The notes beneath the pieces are model-generated. The model saw nothing but the letters and a program-made list of their open reading frames with translations, had not been told where the DNA came from and did no database searches. Position numbers and translations under genes: made by a program. From an uncultured Adlercreutzia sp. (lineage in GTDB: Bacteria; Actinomycetota; Coriobacteriia; Coriobacteriales; Eggerthellaceae), in the NCBI GenBank assembly GCA_947426355.1, contig CANEDU010000004.1, forward strand, positions 1 through 38,564: 38,564 bases of DNA, read 5' to 3'. Below are positions 16,603 through 23,695 of the stretch, piece by piece (position 1 is the stretch's first letter; each line of letters begins with the position of its first letter).

Positions 16603-17094
16603 TTAGACATCCTCTCGGGCCAGACGGGCCAGCTCGGCGGCGCGGTCACGCAGCACGTCGGCCTCTTCATTGGAAAGGCCGGGAATCTCGTGCTCGCCAG
16701 CGGCCGTGGCCACCGTGACGCTGGAAAGTCCGAAAGCGCGCAGGATGGGTCCTTGGCGCGTGTCGGTGTTCTGCACGCGAATGAACGGGATGACAAAGCG
16801 CTTGCGCCAGAAGATGCCGCGAGCGATGTCCAGATAATCTGGCGTCAGCTCATAGCGCCAACGCGCGTAGCGGATGGGCGGCAGCACAACAACCAAGAAC
16901 ACGAAGAGCACCACGAACACCGCCGCAACGATAAGCGCCACAACGCCCGCCCACCCTTCGCTCGGATCGACCGCCGCCACAATGGCAAACGGAAGAAAGC
17001 AGCAGAGGAACGCAACGACAATCCAAATGGCGTCGTTGATGCGCCACACGTTCTTGATGCGCGGGTTCAGCTGGTTGGCGGGCATTTCTCGCAT
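16603..17094 (-). CDS. YdbS-like single bPH2-domain membrane protein
   Basis: A 163-residue protein starting at the ATG at 17094, chosen because AGAAGGA lies 6 nt upstream. The frame extends a further 60 codons upstream without a ribosome site and would include a non-conserved basic leader. Two TM helices (about 22-42 and 48-72) are followed by a PH-like domain containing YELTPDYLDIARGIFWRKRF and VIPFIRVQNTDTRQGPI. It is the upstream partner of the larger three-domain protein and is directly abutted by it. Confidence 0.82.
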   Translation of the reverse strand: MREMPANQLNPRIKNVWRINDAIWIVVAFLCCFLPFAIVAAVDPSEGWAGVVALIVAAVFVVLFVFLVVVLPPIRYARWRYELTPDYLDIARGIFWRKRFVIPFIRVQNTDTRQGPILRAFGLSSVTVATAAGEHEIPGLSNEEADVLRDRAAELARLAREDV

Positions 17095-17269
17095 AGCCGG
17101 TCCTTCTCTCTTCGGGCGGCAGTCTCGCCGCACTTTGGCAGCCCCCTTTTTCGAGGCGCCGTATTTCCCGACCATACTACCCCACTTTCCCCGCATGTGG
17201 GGAATTCTTAGCGATTCTTTAAGGATTGGAAACGCTCGCGACGTTGCCGCTTGCACTGCCCCGGCCCAC

Positions 17270-17302
17270 GGCATCGCAGGCTGCGATGCCGCAGCATGCG
17301 GC
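17270..17302 (-). terminator. Overlapping hairpins after the response regulator gene
   Basis: Two perfect stems share three bases and cannot form together: GGCATCGCA/TGCGATGCC (17270-17278 with 17282-17290, 3-nt loop) and GCCGCA/TGCGGC (17288-17293 with 17297-17302). They start just after the regulator stop codon. There is no T-run, so termination would be factor-dependent or the stems protect the mRNA end. Confidence 0.45.
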
Positions 17303-17303
17303 G

Positions 17304-17984
17304 CTACACCATGTAGCCCTGGCCGCGACGAGTGACGAGGAAGTCATCGGGAACACCCAGCGACGCGAGGGTCTTGCGCAGGCGGTTCACATTCACCGTG
17401 AGGGTATTGTCGTCGATGAAGGCGTCGGATTCCCACAGGGCGCACATGATGTCGCTGCGGGACACCACAATGCCGGGATGCTTCATGAGCGTCTGCAGAA
17501 TGCGCAGCTCGTTACGGGTAAGCTCGGCGGTGTCGGCCGAGCCTTCGTAACTCACGGTACCCGCGCCGAGATTCAGCGCCACGCCCTTGTGGCGCAACAC
17601 AAGCGCGGGAGCCGGAGCGGCGGTGCGACGCAGAAGCGCCTGGATGTGGGCGAGCAGCACTGCGGGGCGGTAAGGCTTGGTCACGTAGTCGTCGGCCCCC
17701 AGGTTCATAGCCATGACCTCGTCAAATTCGCTTTCCGAAGAGGTGAGCATGATGATAGGCACCCGGCTTTTCGCTCGCAGATCGCGGCAGATATTGTGGC
17801 CGTCGGCGCCGGGCAGCTTCAAGTCGAGCACCACGCAATCGGGCTTGGCGGCCAGAGCCTGGGCGGCAGCCGTTGCGAAGTCATTGCCGCAGGCAGCGGC
17901 CTCGTAACCGGAAAGCTGCAGCAAATGGGCCAACTCCGTGCGCAGGGCCGTATCGTCTTCAATAATGAATATGCGATGAGCCAT
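17304..17984 (-). CDS. OmpR-family response regulator (Bce-type module)
   Basis: From the ATG at 17984, preceded by AAGGAGA, the protein has 226 residues. The receiver domain has acidic pocket D10/D11, phospho-acceptor D54 (VVLDLKLPG), T81 and K103. The C-terminal winged helix (about 130-226) has LTRNELRILQTLMKHPGIVVSR and LTVNVNRLRKTL. The gene starts 11 bp after the kinase stop; that stop codon (TAA) is part of the regulator's Shine-Dalgarno, which implies tight coupling. Likely targets are its own module's genes. An upstream in-frame extension to 18107 only reads through the kinase gene and is not used. Confidence 0.93.
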   Translation of the reverse strand: MAHRIFIIEDDTALRTELAHLLQLSGYEAAACGNDFATAAAQALAAKPDCVVLDLKLPGADGHNICRDLRAKSRVPIIMLTSSESEFDEVMAMNLGADDYVTKPYRPAVLLAHIQALLRRTAAPAPALVLRHKGVALNLGAGTVSYEGSADTAELTRNELRILQTLMKHPGIVVSRSDIMCALWESDAFIDDNTLTVNVNRLRKTLASLGVPDDFLVTRRGQGYMV

Positions 17985-17995
17985 AATCGGTCTCC

Positions 17996-19060
17996 TTAAG
18001 ATGCGTACAACTCTTTGCGCGTGCGGTCGTGGGGGAAGGTGAGGAAAACGCGCGTGCCGACCCCCTGCTCGCTGGCGAGGCCCACATGCAGGCCCAGGGC
18101 AGCGCACAAGTTCGCCACCAGGTAGAGGCCCATGCCCGTAGCAGCCCCGTGGGCGCGGCCGACGTCTCCGGTGAAGCCGCGCTCGAACACTCGGGGCACG
18201 TCCTTGGCCGGAATGCCGCAGCCATTGTCGCGCACCTCGAGCACCGTGCGGCCGCGGGGTGTTCCCGGCTCTTCCTCGCGAGCCGTGAAGGTGAGCGTCG
18301 TCGCGTCGTATTTCGCCGCATTGGCCGCCAGCTGTCCCAAGATAAACACGAGCCAGGGCTCGTCGGCGAGCACCGTGAGCCCTTCGGGAATATCGAAGGC
18401 GGGCGCGCAGCCGCGCTCGATGAGGAAGCGGGCATTGCGCTTGCAGGCCTCGCGCACCGCGGCGGCCAGGTCTACCTCACGAATGGCGTAATCTTGGGAA
18501 AGCGAGGTGGACCGGGCGTAGTAGAGAGCCTGGTCCACCTGGGCTTCAATGCGCTCCAGCTCACGGGCAATCTTGCCCGCCTGCTCACCGGCCTCATTCG
18601 CCAGCATAAGCTTGATGGCGGCGATGGGCGTCTTTATCTCGTGAATCCACAGCTCAATGTAGCGGCGATACGCCTCGCCGTCGGCGGCCAAGGCGTCGGT
18701 TTCCGCGCCCGAAAGGCGCGCGAGCGTGGCACCGGATTCGTAAGCGATGGCCCCTTCCAGGAAGGGCGGCTCGCCAATAAGGCTCGGGAAGGCGCTTGCC
18801 CGCCGCAGTTGGGCCATGAGCGCCGCCAACTCCCGGTACCAGTCGGCCTTGCGGCGGTAGTCGATGACCGCCGCCGCCAGAGCGCACAGTGCGACGAAGT
18901 CGGCCACCAGCAGGGTACCCTGCTGGCTCACCCCCAACACAGGCAGCGTCAGCGCCAAACCCAGCAAGCACACCACGAAGATGACGAGCGCAAACAGGTG
19001 GTCTCGCGCATAACTCGCCGGGGTAAAAGCAGAGAGGTCGTTGTCGTGGCTGTTGTACAT
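17996..19060 (-). CDS. BceS-like intramembrane-sensing histidine kinase
   Basis: A 354-residue kinase. Two TM helices (about 21-40 and 50-66) are separated by only about ten residues, so there is no extracellular sensor domain. The H-box is WIHEIKTPIAA with H140. The N-box asparagine is N247 (LAANAAKYDA), the G1 box is RDNGCGIP (from about 277), and GMGLYL follows. This layout is typical of kinases that are signalled through a partner FtsX-type ABC permease. The start at 19060 is chosen because TATAAT lies just 7 nt upstream, so the transcript probably begins at or next to this ATG and is leaderless. The frame is open further upstream but would contain the promoter. Confidence 0.92.
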   Translation of the reverse strand: MYNSHDNDLSAFTPASYARDHLFALVIFVVCLLGLALTLPVLGVSQQGTLLVADFVALCALAAAVIDYRRKADWYRELAALMAQLRRASAFPSLIGEPPFLEGAIAYESGATLARLSGAETDALAADGEAYRRYIELWIHEIKTPIAAIKLMLANEAGEQAGKIARELERIEAQVDQALYYARSTSLSQDYAIREVDLAAAVREACKRNARFLIERGCAPAFDIPEGLTVLADEPWLVFILGQLAANAAKYDATTLTFTAREEEPGTPRGRTVLEVRDNGCGIPAKDVPRVFERGFTGDVGRAHGAATGMGLYLVANLCAALGLHVGLASEQGVGTRVFLTFPHDRTRKELYAS

Positions 19061-19067
19061 ACCCGTC

Positions 19068-19073
19068 ATTATA
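19068..19073 (-). promoter_or_regulatory. -10 box giving a probably leaderless kinase transcript
   Basis: TATAAT on the minus strand ends 7 nt before the ATG at 19060, so transcription should begin at about the A of the start codon. No Shine-Dalgarno precedes that ATG. A recognisable -35 is missing. Confidence 0.5.
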
Positions 19074-19215
19074 GCGCGGCCGACCTCTCCCTCTTCCTTC
19101 CCAGCGCGCAAACCATCCTGCTCACGACGCCGCACCCCGCTCGCGATACCGCGGACCAGCTCGCACGCGACCCCCCTCTCCAAACCGTTCAAAAGTACAC
19201 TCATCTTCCGGCAAT

Positions 19216-19272
19216 CCATGCAAAACTGGCCCTAAGTGCGGTTTTCGCGGAGATAGCCATGCAAAAGTGCGG
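19216..19272. repeat. Short intergenic repeat with CCATGCAAAA direct repeats
   Basis: CCATGCAAAA occurs at 19216-19225 and 19257-19266, and AAGTGCGG at 19234-19241 and 19265-19272. The core AAAACTGGCC resembles the arms of the inverted repeat at 31339-31507. It fills the gap between the permease stop and the kinase promoter. Confidence 0.55.
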
Positions 19273-19292
19273 GCATCTGCGAGCGGGAAAAA

Positions 19293-21500
19293 TCACCCTT
19301 GCTGCAAGCTGCCCTTCACGATGCCGCGGGCGGCCAAGTAGGTGATGACCATGTAGCCGCCGTAGATGACGAGCGTGAGACCCGCGGCCATCATGACCGG
19401 CCCGAAGGGGCTCACGCCGATGGCGCTCAGCATGGACTCGGACAGCACCCCGATGGCGCAGGTGGCGTGGCAGGCAGCCAGTCCCAGCGGCACGAGGAAG
19501 TACACGAGCACCTGGGCCAGAAGCGAGCGGTTGATCATGCGCGCATCGCAGCCGAGTTTGAACAGCGTGCGATAGCGCGGCGCGGAATCGGAGGTCTGGC
19601 TCAGCTGCTGGATGGCCAGGATGGCGGCGGTGGACACCAGGAAGATGAAGCCGATGTACAGCGCCAGGTAGGTGATCATGAGACGTAGGCCGGCCGACTG
19701 GGTGGTCATCTCGTAGGCGGTGAGGATGCGCGTCACCGGCCACAACAGGCTCGCGTAGGGCTCGCCCCTGCCGGCGGTTCCCTTCTCGAAGCCACCCATC
19801 TCCAGCGGCTGCGAGGCGGCCACGATGTCCATGAGGGCTGCGTCGTTCTCGGCCGCCGACTTGCCGTTGTCGGCGTACATCACGTTCAGCGTCTGCGTGG
19901 AGGGGATGCAGCCCATCTCGCGCAGGGCATCGATGACCTCGTCGGGCACGATAACCACCATCGCCGTGGCCGCCATGACGTTGTCCTCCAGCTGCGTGGC
20001 GTACACGGGCCCGGTCAGAGTCAGCTCCTGCCCAGCGGCATTAATCGTGGGGGCGGCTTTCGCCACGGCCTCGGCCAGAGCCTGCGCGACTTCCATATTG
20101 TTTGCCAAGCCGCAGGTGCCTGGTTCCAGTTCCACGGGGTCTTGGTCCTGTAGAGCGCGGGCGGCGTTGAAGTCGCTAAGCGACAGCACGCCTACGGGCG
20201 CGTTCATGATGCTGCCCAGGTCGTCCAAGCGCAGATTGGCGCCGTCGGCCACCGACTCGGCGGCCTCCACGAGGGGCGCGTAGGTCATGTCGGGCAGAGA
20301 ATAGAAGCTTGCCTGGGCATACGAGCCCACGGTTTCGCTCCACCGTTCGGGTGCGCCGGCCTCAAGGGCGGCGGCGATGTCCCAATCGTAGGATTCGGCT
20401 GCAGCCAGGCGGTCGGGGGCGTCGGCCTCCATCTCGGCACGGCGCTCAAGCTCGCCGGCCGATGAGGCGGGCGTGCCGTCGGGACCGTACCACACGCTGG
20501 CATCCAGGCTGGCGGAATAGGGGTTCGCACGCTCGACACCGCCCACGAACACCTCCACGAGACCCATGCCGGTGGAAAACACGGTGATGGAGAAGAACAG
20601 CAGCACGCACACGGCCCACAGCGACAAAAACGCCGTGTTCACCTTGCTGGCAATCTGGCGCACGGTGAACAGATTCAACTTGCGCAGGTACACGCCCTTG
20701 AGGCGCGTGAGCACCGCGATGGCGAATCCGGCGAGCGACCAAAAGAACAAAAGCGAGCCCACGAGCATGCCCACCGTGGCGCGCATGAACTCGGGCTGGT
20801 CCATCATCACCAGGCCGTTCTCGATCAGCTGCTCGTAGGCGTAGGCCAGCACCGCCAGCGACACGAGGAACACTACCAGGCACACCCAGGGGTTGCGCAC
20901 ACCGGCGCGCTCGTTCTTCTCGCCGGCGCGGATGAGGTCGATGAGCCTGCAACGGCTCACGGTCAGCGTGTTGAACAGCGCCACCACCACGTAAATGGCG
21001 GCGAAGCATCCCAGAGTGACCACGAAAGCCTCGGTCGAGAACACGAACTGGTAATTGGTCATGGTGGTGCCGAACAGGGCCGCCGTGAAGAACGACAGCG
21101 CCTGGGACAGCAGCACGCCGCACACCAGGCCCACGGCGAGCGACAGAAGACCTACCATCACCGTCTCGTACAGCACGATGCGCGACACATGCCCCGGCGT
21201 CATGCCGAGCACCAGGTAGGTGCCGAACTCGCGCTTGCGCCGGCGGATGAGGAACTGGTTCGCGTACAGAATGAGGAAGCCCAGCACGCAGGCTACCACA
21301 ACTGAGAACATCTTCAGCATCTGGGTGGTGGTGTCGAAGACGTTGGACGAGGCCGTCGACTCCATGTCGAAGAGAATCTGCTGGCTGCCGATGGAGTTGA
21401 AGGCGTAGAACACCGCCACGCCGAACAGCAGCGTGATGAAGTAGATGGCGTAGTCGCGTATCGACCGGCGGATGTTGCGCAGGGCGAGTTTAAGATACAT
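19293..21500 (-). CDS. BceB-like FtsX-family ABC transporter permease
   Basis: From the ATG at 21500 (MYLKLALRNIRRSIRDY, a hallmark FtsX-type start) the protein has 735 residues. About ten TM helices are visible. A large extracytoplasmic segment of some 270 residues (about 315-590) lies between the seventh and eighth helices, as in BceB. FtsX permease domains lie on either side (IVLYETVMVGLLSLAVGLVCG and the C-terminal GCDARMINRSLLAQVLVYF). Such permeases recognise cell-wall-active peptides bound to lipid II-cycle intermediates and signal to the partner kinase. The start overlaps the ATPase gene end by 11 bp. An upstream in-frame extension to 21602 is only a shadow of the ATPase gene. Confidence 0.92.
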   Translation of the reverse strand: MYLKLALRNIRRSIRDYAIYFITLLFGVAVFYAFNSIGSQQILFDMESTASSNVFDTTTQMLKMFSVVVACVLGFLILYANQFLIRRRKREFGTYLVLGMTPGHVSRIVLYETVMVGLLSLAVGLVCGVLLSQALSFFTAALFGTTMTNYQFVFSTEAFVVTLGCFAAIYVVVALFNTLTVSRCRLIDLIRAGEKNERAGVRNPWVCLVVFLVSLAVLAYAYEQLIENGLVMMDQPEFMRATVGMLVGSLLFFWSLAGFAIAVLTRLKGVYLRKLNLFTVRQIASKVNTAFLSLWAVCVLLFFSITVFSTGMGLVEVFVGGVERANPYSASLDASVWYGPDGTPASSAGELERRAEMEADAPDRLAAAESYDWDIAAALEAGAPERWSETVGSYAQASFYSLPDMTYAPLVEAAESVADGANLRLDDLGSIMNAPVGVLSLSDFNAARALQDQDPVELEPGTCGLANNMEVAQALAEAVAKAAPTINAAGQELTLTGPVYATQLEDNVMAATAMVVIVPDEVIDALREMGCIPSTQTLNVMYADNGKSAAENDAALMDIVAASQPLEMGGFEKGTAGRGEPYASLLWPVTRILTAYEMTTQSAGLRLMITYLALYIGFIFLVSTAAILAIQQLSQTSDSAPRYRTLFKLGCDARMINRSLLAQVLVYFLVPLGLAACHATCAIGVLSESMLSAIGVSPFGPVMMAAGLTLVIYGGYMVITYLAARGIVKGSLQQG

Positions 21501-22413
21501 GGCCGGCCTCCCCACCCAGGAAGGACACCACTTCCATGATGCGGGCGAAGAAGGCATCGCGGCTCTCGTCGCCCCGACGCAGCTCGTTGAACACGGCGCC
21601 ATCCTTGATGAACAGCACGCGGTTGGTGTAGCTGGCGGCGAAGGCGTCGTGGGTGACCATCATGATGGTGGCGCCGAGCTGCTGGTTCATCATCTCCATG
21701 ATTTCCAGCATGACAGCGGCCGAACGGGAGTCCAGAGCGCCGGTGGGCTCGTCGGCCAAGATGAGCTTCGGGTCGGTTACCATGGCGCGAGCCGCGGCGA
21801 TGCGCTGGCGCTGGCCACCGGACATCTGATAGGGGTACTTCTGCAGCACCTGATCGACGCCGAGACGTGCGGCCATGGCGTTCACCTTGCCGGAAATCGC
21901 GCGCGACGGCTCGCCCTTGATAGTGAGCGCAAGCGAGATGTTCTCGAAGCCGGTGAGGGTGTCAAGCAGATTGGAGTCTTGGAAGATGAAGCCCAAGTCG
22001 TCGCGGCGGAACTTCGCCAGCTGCCGGCGGGACATGCCCGTGATGTCGCGACCGCCCACGATAATGTTGCCGCTGGTGACAGTGTCAATGGTTGAGACGC
22101 AGTTCAGCAGCGTAGTCTTGCCCGAGCCGGAAGGCCCCATGATACCGACGAACTCACCGGAGGCCACATCGAAGCTGACCCCGGCCAGAGCACGCGTGAC
22201 CGAATCGCGGCTGCCGAACATCTTCTCCACGTTGCGCACCGAAAGAATGGGCGAGCCAGGCATGGTGGCATGAAGCGCCGCAGCGTTTGAGGCCGACCCC
22301 GCACCGGTGCGCCCGTGGCTTCCGTAGCTTTCCCGTGAAAAATGAGCAGCGCTTCCCTGACCCGCCGCCATGCCGTCAGCCATAGGGAACGGCTCGGTAT
22401 ACACTTCGGCCAT
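21490..22413 (-). CDS. BceA-like ABC transporter ATP-binding protein
   Basis: A 307-residue ATPase. The ABC domain (about 55-290) has Walker A GPSGSGKTT, Q-loop GFIFQDSNLLDTL, signature MSGGQRQRIAAARAM, Walker B LILADEPTGALDS and switch VTHDAFAASY. This pattern belongs to the MacB/LolD/BceA class that drives FtsX-type permeases. About 50 residues of low-complexity sequence (Gly/Ser/Ala-rich) precede the domain. The start is supported by GAGAGGAG 6 nt upstream, so the extension is probably real. The ATG shares one base with the stop codon of the small upstream gene (TGATG), and the 3' end overlaps the permease gene. Confidence 0.93.
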   Translation of the reverse strand: MAEVYTEPFPMADGMAAGQGSAAHFSRESYGSHGRTGAGSASNAAALHATMPGSPILSVRNVEKMFGSRDSVTRALAGVSFDVASGEFVGIMGPSGSGKTTLLNCVSTIDTVTSGNIIVGGRDITGMSRRQLAKFRRDDLGFIFQDSNLLDTLTGFENISLALTIKGEPSRAISGKVNAMAARLGVDQVLQKYPYQMSGGQRQRIAAARAMVTDPKLILADEPTGALDSRSAAVMLEIMEMMNQQLGATIMMVTHDAFAASYTNRVLFIKDGAVFNELRRGDESRDAFFARIMEVVSFLGGEAGHVS

Positions 22414-22511
22414 CAGTAGCTCCTCTCAATCTTCGGCAGTTGGTTGGCGACCAGGACGCCTACGGTCCCTATTATCGCAAGTGCGAGCACGATTTTCCCT
22501 GTGGTCTTCAC
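22413..22511 (-). CDS. 32-residue single-pass membrane peptide, coupled to the Bce-type ATPase
   Basis: A GTG start at 22511 lies 5 nt after GAGAAAGGA and opens a 32-codon frame ending in TGA at 22413-22415. The product begins KTTGK, has a hydrophobic run of about 16 residues (7-22, IVLALAIIGTVGVLVA) and ends NQLPKIERSY, so it should be a single TM helix with a short charged tail. The stop overlaps the ATPase start (TGATG), and the ATPase ribosome site lies inside the last codons of this gene, so the two are translationally coupled. I do not recognise a named family with certainty. Small single-TM proteins with a QLPxIxRY-like tail exist in actinobacteria as I recall, unverified. A regulator or accessory subunit of the transporter is a reasonable inference. 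Confidence 0.72.
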   Translation of the reverse strand: MKTTGKIVLALAIIGTVGVLVANQLPKIERSY

Positions 22512-22676
22512 GACGGTCCTTTCTCCCAAGGGTTTGAGTTAGCAATCTCATCCTAGAAAAAGGGCCCGGTGCGAGCCATCGATTGCCCTTACGCCTCCCT
22601 TACGATGTTGAAAGGTTGGCGGGCGCAAAACCGTTATCATGGGTGCAAGCAAAAACCGTCGGAAGAAAGGACGTTT

Positions 22677-23120
22677 ATGCAATACCAGCAGCTGCAGGAC
22701 GAAATCAAGGCGGCCATGAAGGCCCGCGACAACCATCGCCGCGATATTCTGCGCCAAGTGCACACCGAGCTGAAGTCCATCGAGGTGAACGAGCGTCGCG
22801 ATGTGACCGACGCCGACGTGGACGCTATGCTCAAGCGCGTCATCAAGCAGACCAAAGAAACCCTCGACGGCTCCATCAAGGCCGGCACCAACCAAGAGCG
22901 CACCGACACGCTGACCGAGCAGGTGGCCATCCTGGAGGAGTACCTTCCCAAGCAGGTGGAAGGCGAAGAGCTTGTCGCGCTCATCGATGCGGTGCTCGCC
23001 GACACCGGCGCTGCCACGAAAAAAGACATGGGCCGCGTCATGGGCGAACTCACGAAGCGCACCGGCGGCAACTTCGACAAGGCGGCCGCCGCCAAGGAGC
23101 TCGGCAGCAAACTGAGCTAA
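22677..23120 (+). CDS. yqeY: GatB/YqeY domain-containing protein
   Basis: A 147-residue protein from the ATG at 22677, preceded by GGAAGAAAGGA at 22661-22671; the frame is open further upstream but without a ribosome site. It opens LQDEIKAAMKARD and contains TLRxI-like QVHTELKSIEVNER. EQVAILEEYLPKQ lies mid-protein, and DMGRVMGELTKRTGGNFDKAAAAKELGSKL at the end is the typical YqeY tail, similar to the C-terminal domain of amidotransferase GatB. The molecular role is not settled; tRNA binding related to amidation has been proposed for the family. It is one of two plus-strand genes in the window and lies divergent from the Bce-type operon. Confidence 0.9.
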   Translation: MQYQQLQDEIKAAMKARDNHRRDILRQVHTELKSIEVNERRDVTDADVDAMLKRVIKQTKETLDGSIKAGTNQERTDTLTEQVAILEEYLPKQVEGEELVALIDAVLADTGAATKKDMGRVMGELTKRTGGNFDKAAAAKELGSKLS

Positions 23121-23237
23121 CCGCCACTAAAGAGTACAACAGCTAGTCTAGTCAATTGCCCAGAAGCTCATCGGCAAATCAAGCTGAACGCTCTTTATAG
23201 GCCTCCGCCCCAGCATCATTTCCCAATTCGGGAAGCA

Positions 23238-23302
23238 AAATGCCACTTTAAGGCCGAAATGGCACGTGTTTGTGCCATTTCGAGCCTGAAGTGGCATTTT
23301 TT
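23238..23302. terminator. Long palindrome, probable bidirectional terminator (yqeY side has T-run)
   Basis: Arms 23238-23265 and 23272-23299 pair at 24 of 28 positions around a 6-nt loop, and TTTTTT ends the plus-strand copy. On the minus strand the stem is followed by TTTTGC. Each arm is also one unit of a 28-bp repeat found again at 23334-23361. Confidence 0.65.
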
Positions 23303-23361
23303 ATGCTCAAACACGCGGTTCAAAGGAAAAATCGTGCCATTCCGCGGTCGAAATGGCATTT
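23238..23361. repeat. Three 28-bp semi-palindromic repeat units
   Basis: Units lie at 23238-23265 (inverted), 23272-23299 and 23334-23361. Each begins GTGCCATT and ends TGGCATTT or the complement. The last two share 22 of 28 bases. The outer bases are themselves complementary (TGCCATT/AATGGCA), so each unit can also fold alone. The third unit ends 10 bp from the GIY-YIG stop codon. Confidence 0.75.
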
Positions 23362-23371
23362 CTGTCTGCAA

Positions 23372-23665
23372 TTAATCAAACAGAGTCTTCAGCGCTTCAG
23401 CGAAAGTGGTATGGGATGCCGCAGCGAGCAGAGCGTCCTTCTCGTTGCGGCTGAGTTGCTTGAAGGCGTATTCCGCATGCATGGCGTCGTGCTTGGTTTC
23501 GAACTCGGCGTAGGCGAGCAAGCTCACGGGCAGGCGCGCCCGCGTGTACTTGGCACCCTTCCCCGCGTTGTGCACCGCCAAGCGCGCATGAACATCCACC
23601 GCATACCCCGTATACAGCGACCCATCAGCGCATTCCAGCACATACATATAGTGAGTGGCGGCCAT
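23372..23665 (-). CDS. GIY-YIG nuclease family protein (UPF0213/YhbQ-like)
   Basis: A 97-residue protein that is essentially one GIY-YIG domain. It shows [37 protein letters not shown], with YVL and YTG as the two signature strands, the conserved Arg in ARL and the basic GAKYTR. Glu64 in the [10 protein letters not shown] helix is in the expected position for metal binding. Length matches stand-alone UPF0213 proteins, whose substrate is not established; structure-selective DNA cleavage is plausible. The start ATG follows a GAAAGG-type site. The gene is flanked downstream by the 28-bp palindromic units and upstream by a Fic gene. Confidence 0.88.
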   Translation of the reverse strand: MAATHYMYVLECADGSLYTGYAVDVHARLAVHNAGKGAKYTRARLPVSLLAYAEFETKHDAMHAEYAFKQLSRNEKDALLAAASHTTFAEALKTLFD

Positions 23666-23695
23666 AAATCTGACCCTTTCTCAGTCGGCGAGCAC

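Noticed and set aside
13933-17211. A 1092-codon plus-strand frame
   Set aside because: Antisense shadow of the CorC-like and PH-domain genes, with His/Ala-rich low-complexity translation and no ribosome site.
18905-18930. GGGTACCCTGCTGG resembling an arm of the palindromic element
   Set aside because: It lies inside the kinase TM-coding region and lacks the other conserved blocks.
23238-23361. CRISPR array
   Set aside because: Only three units in mixed orientation with spacings of 6 and 34 bp, no regular spacers and no cas genes.
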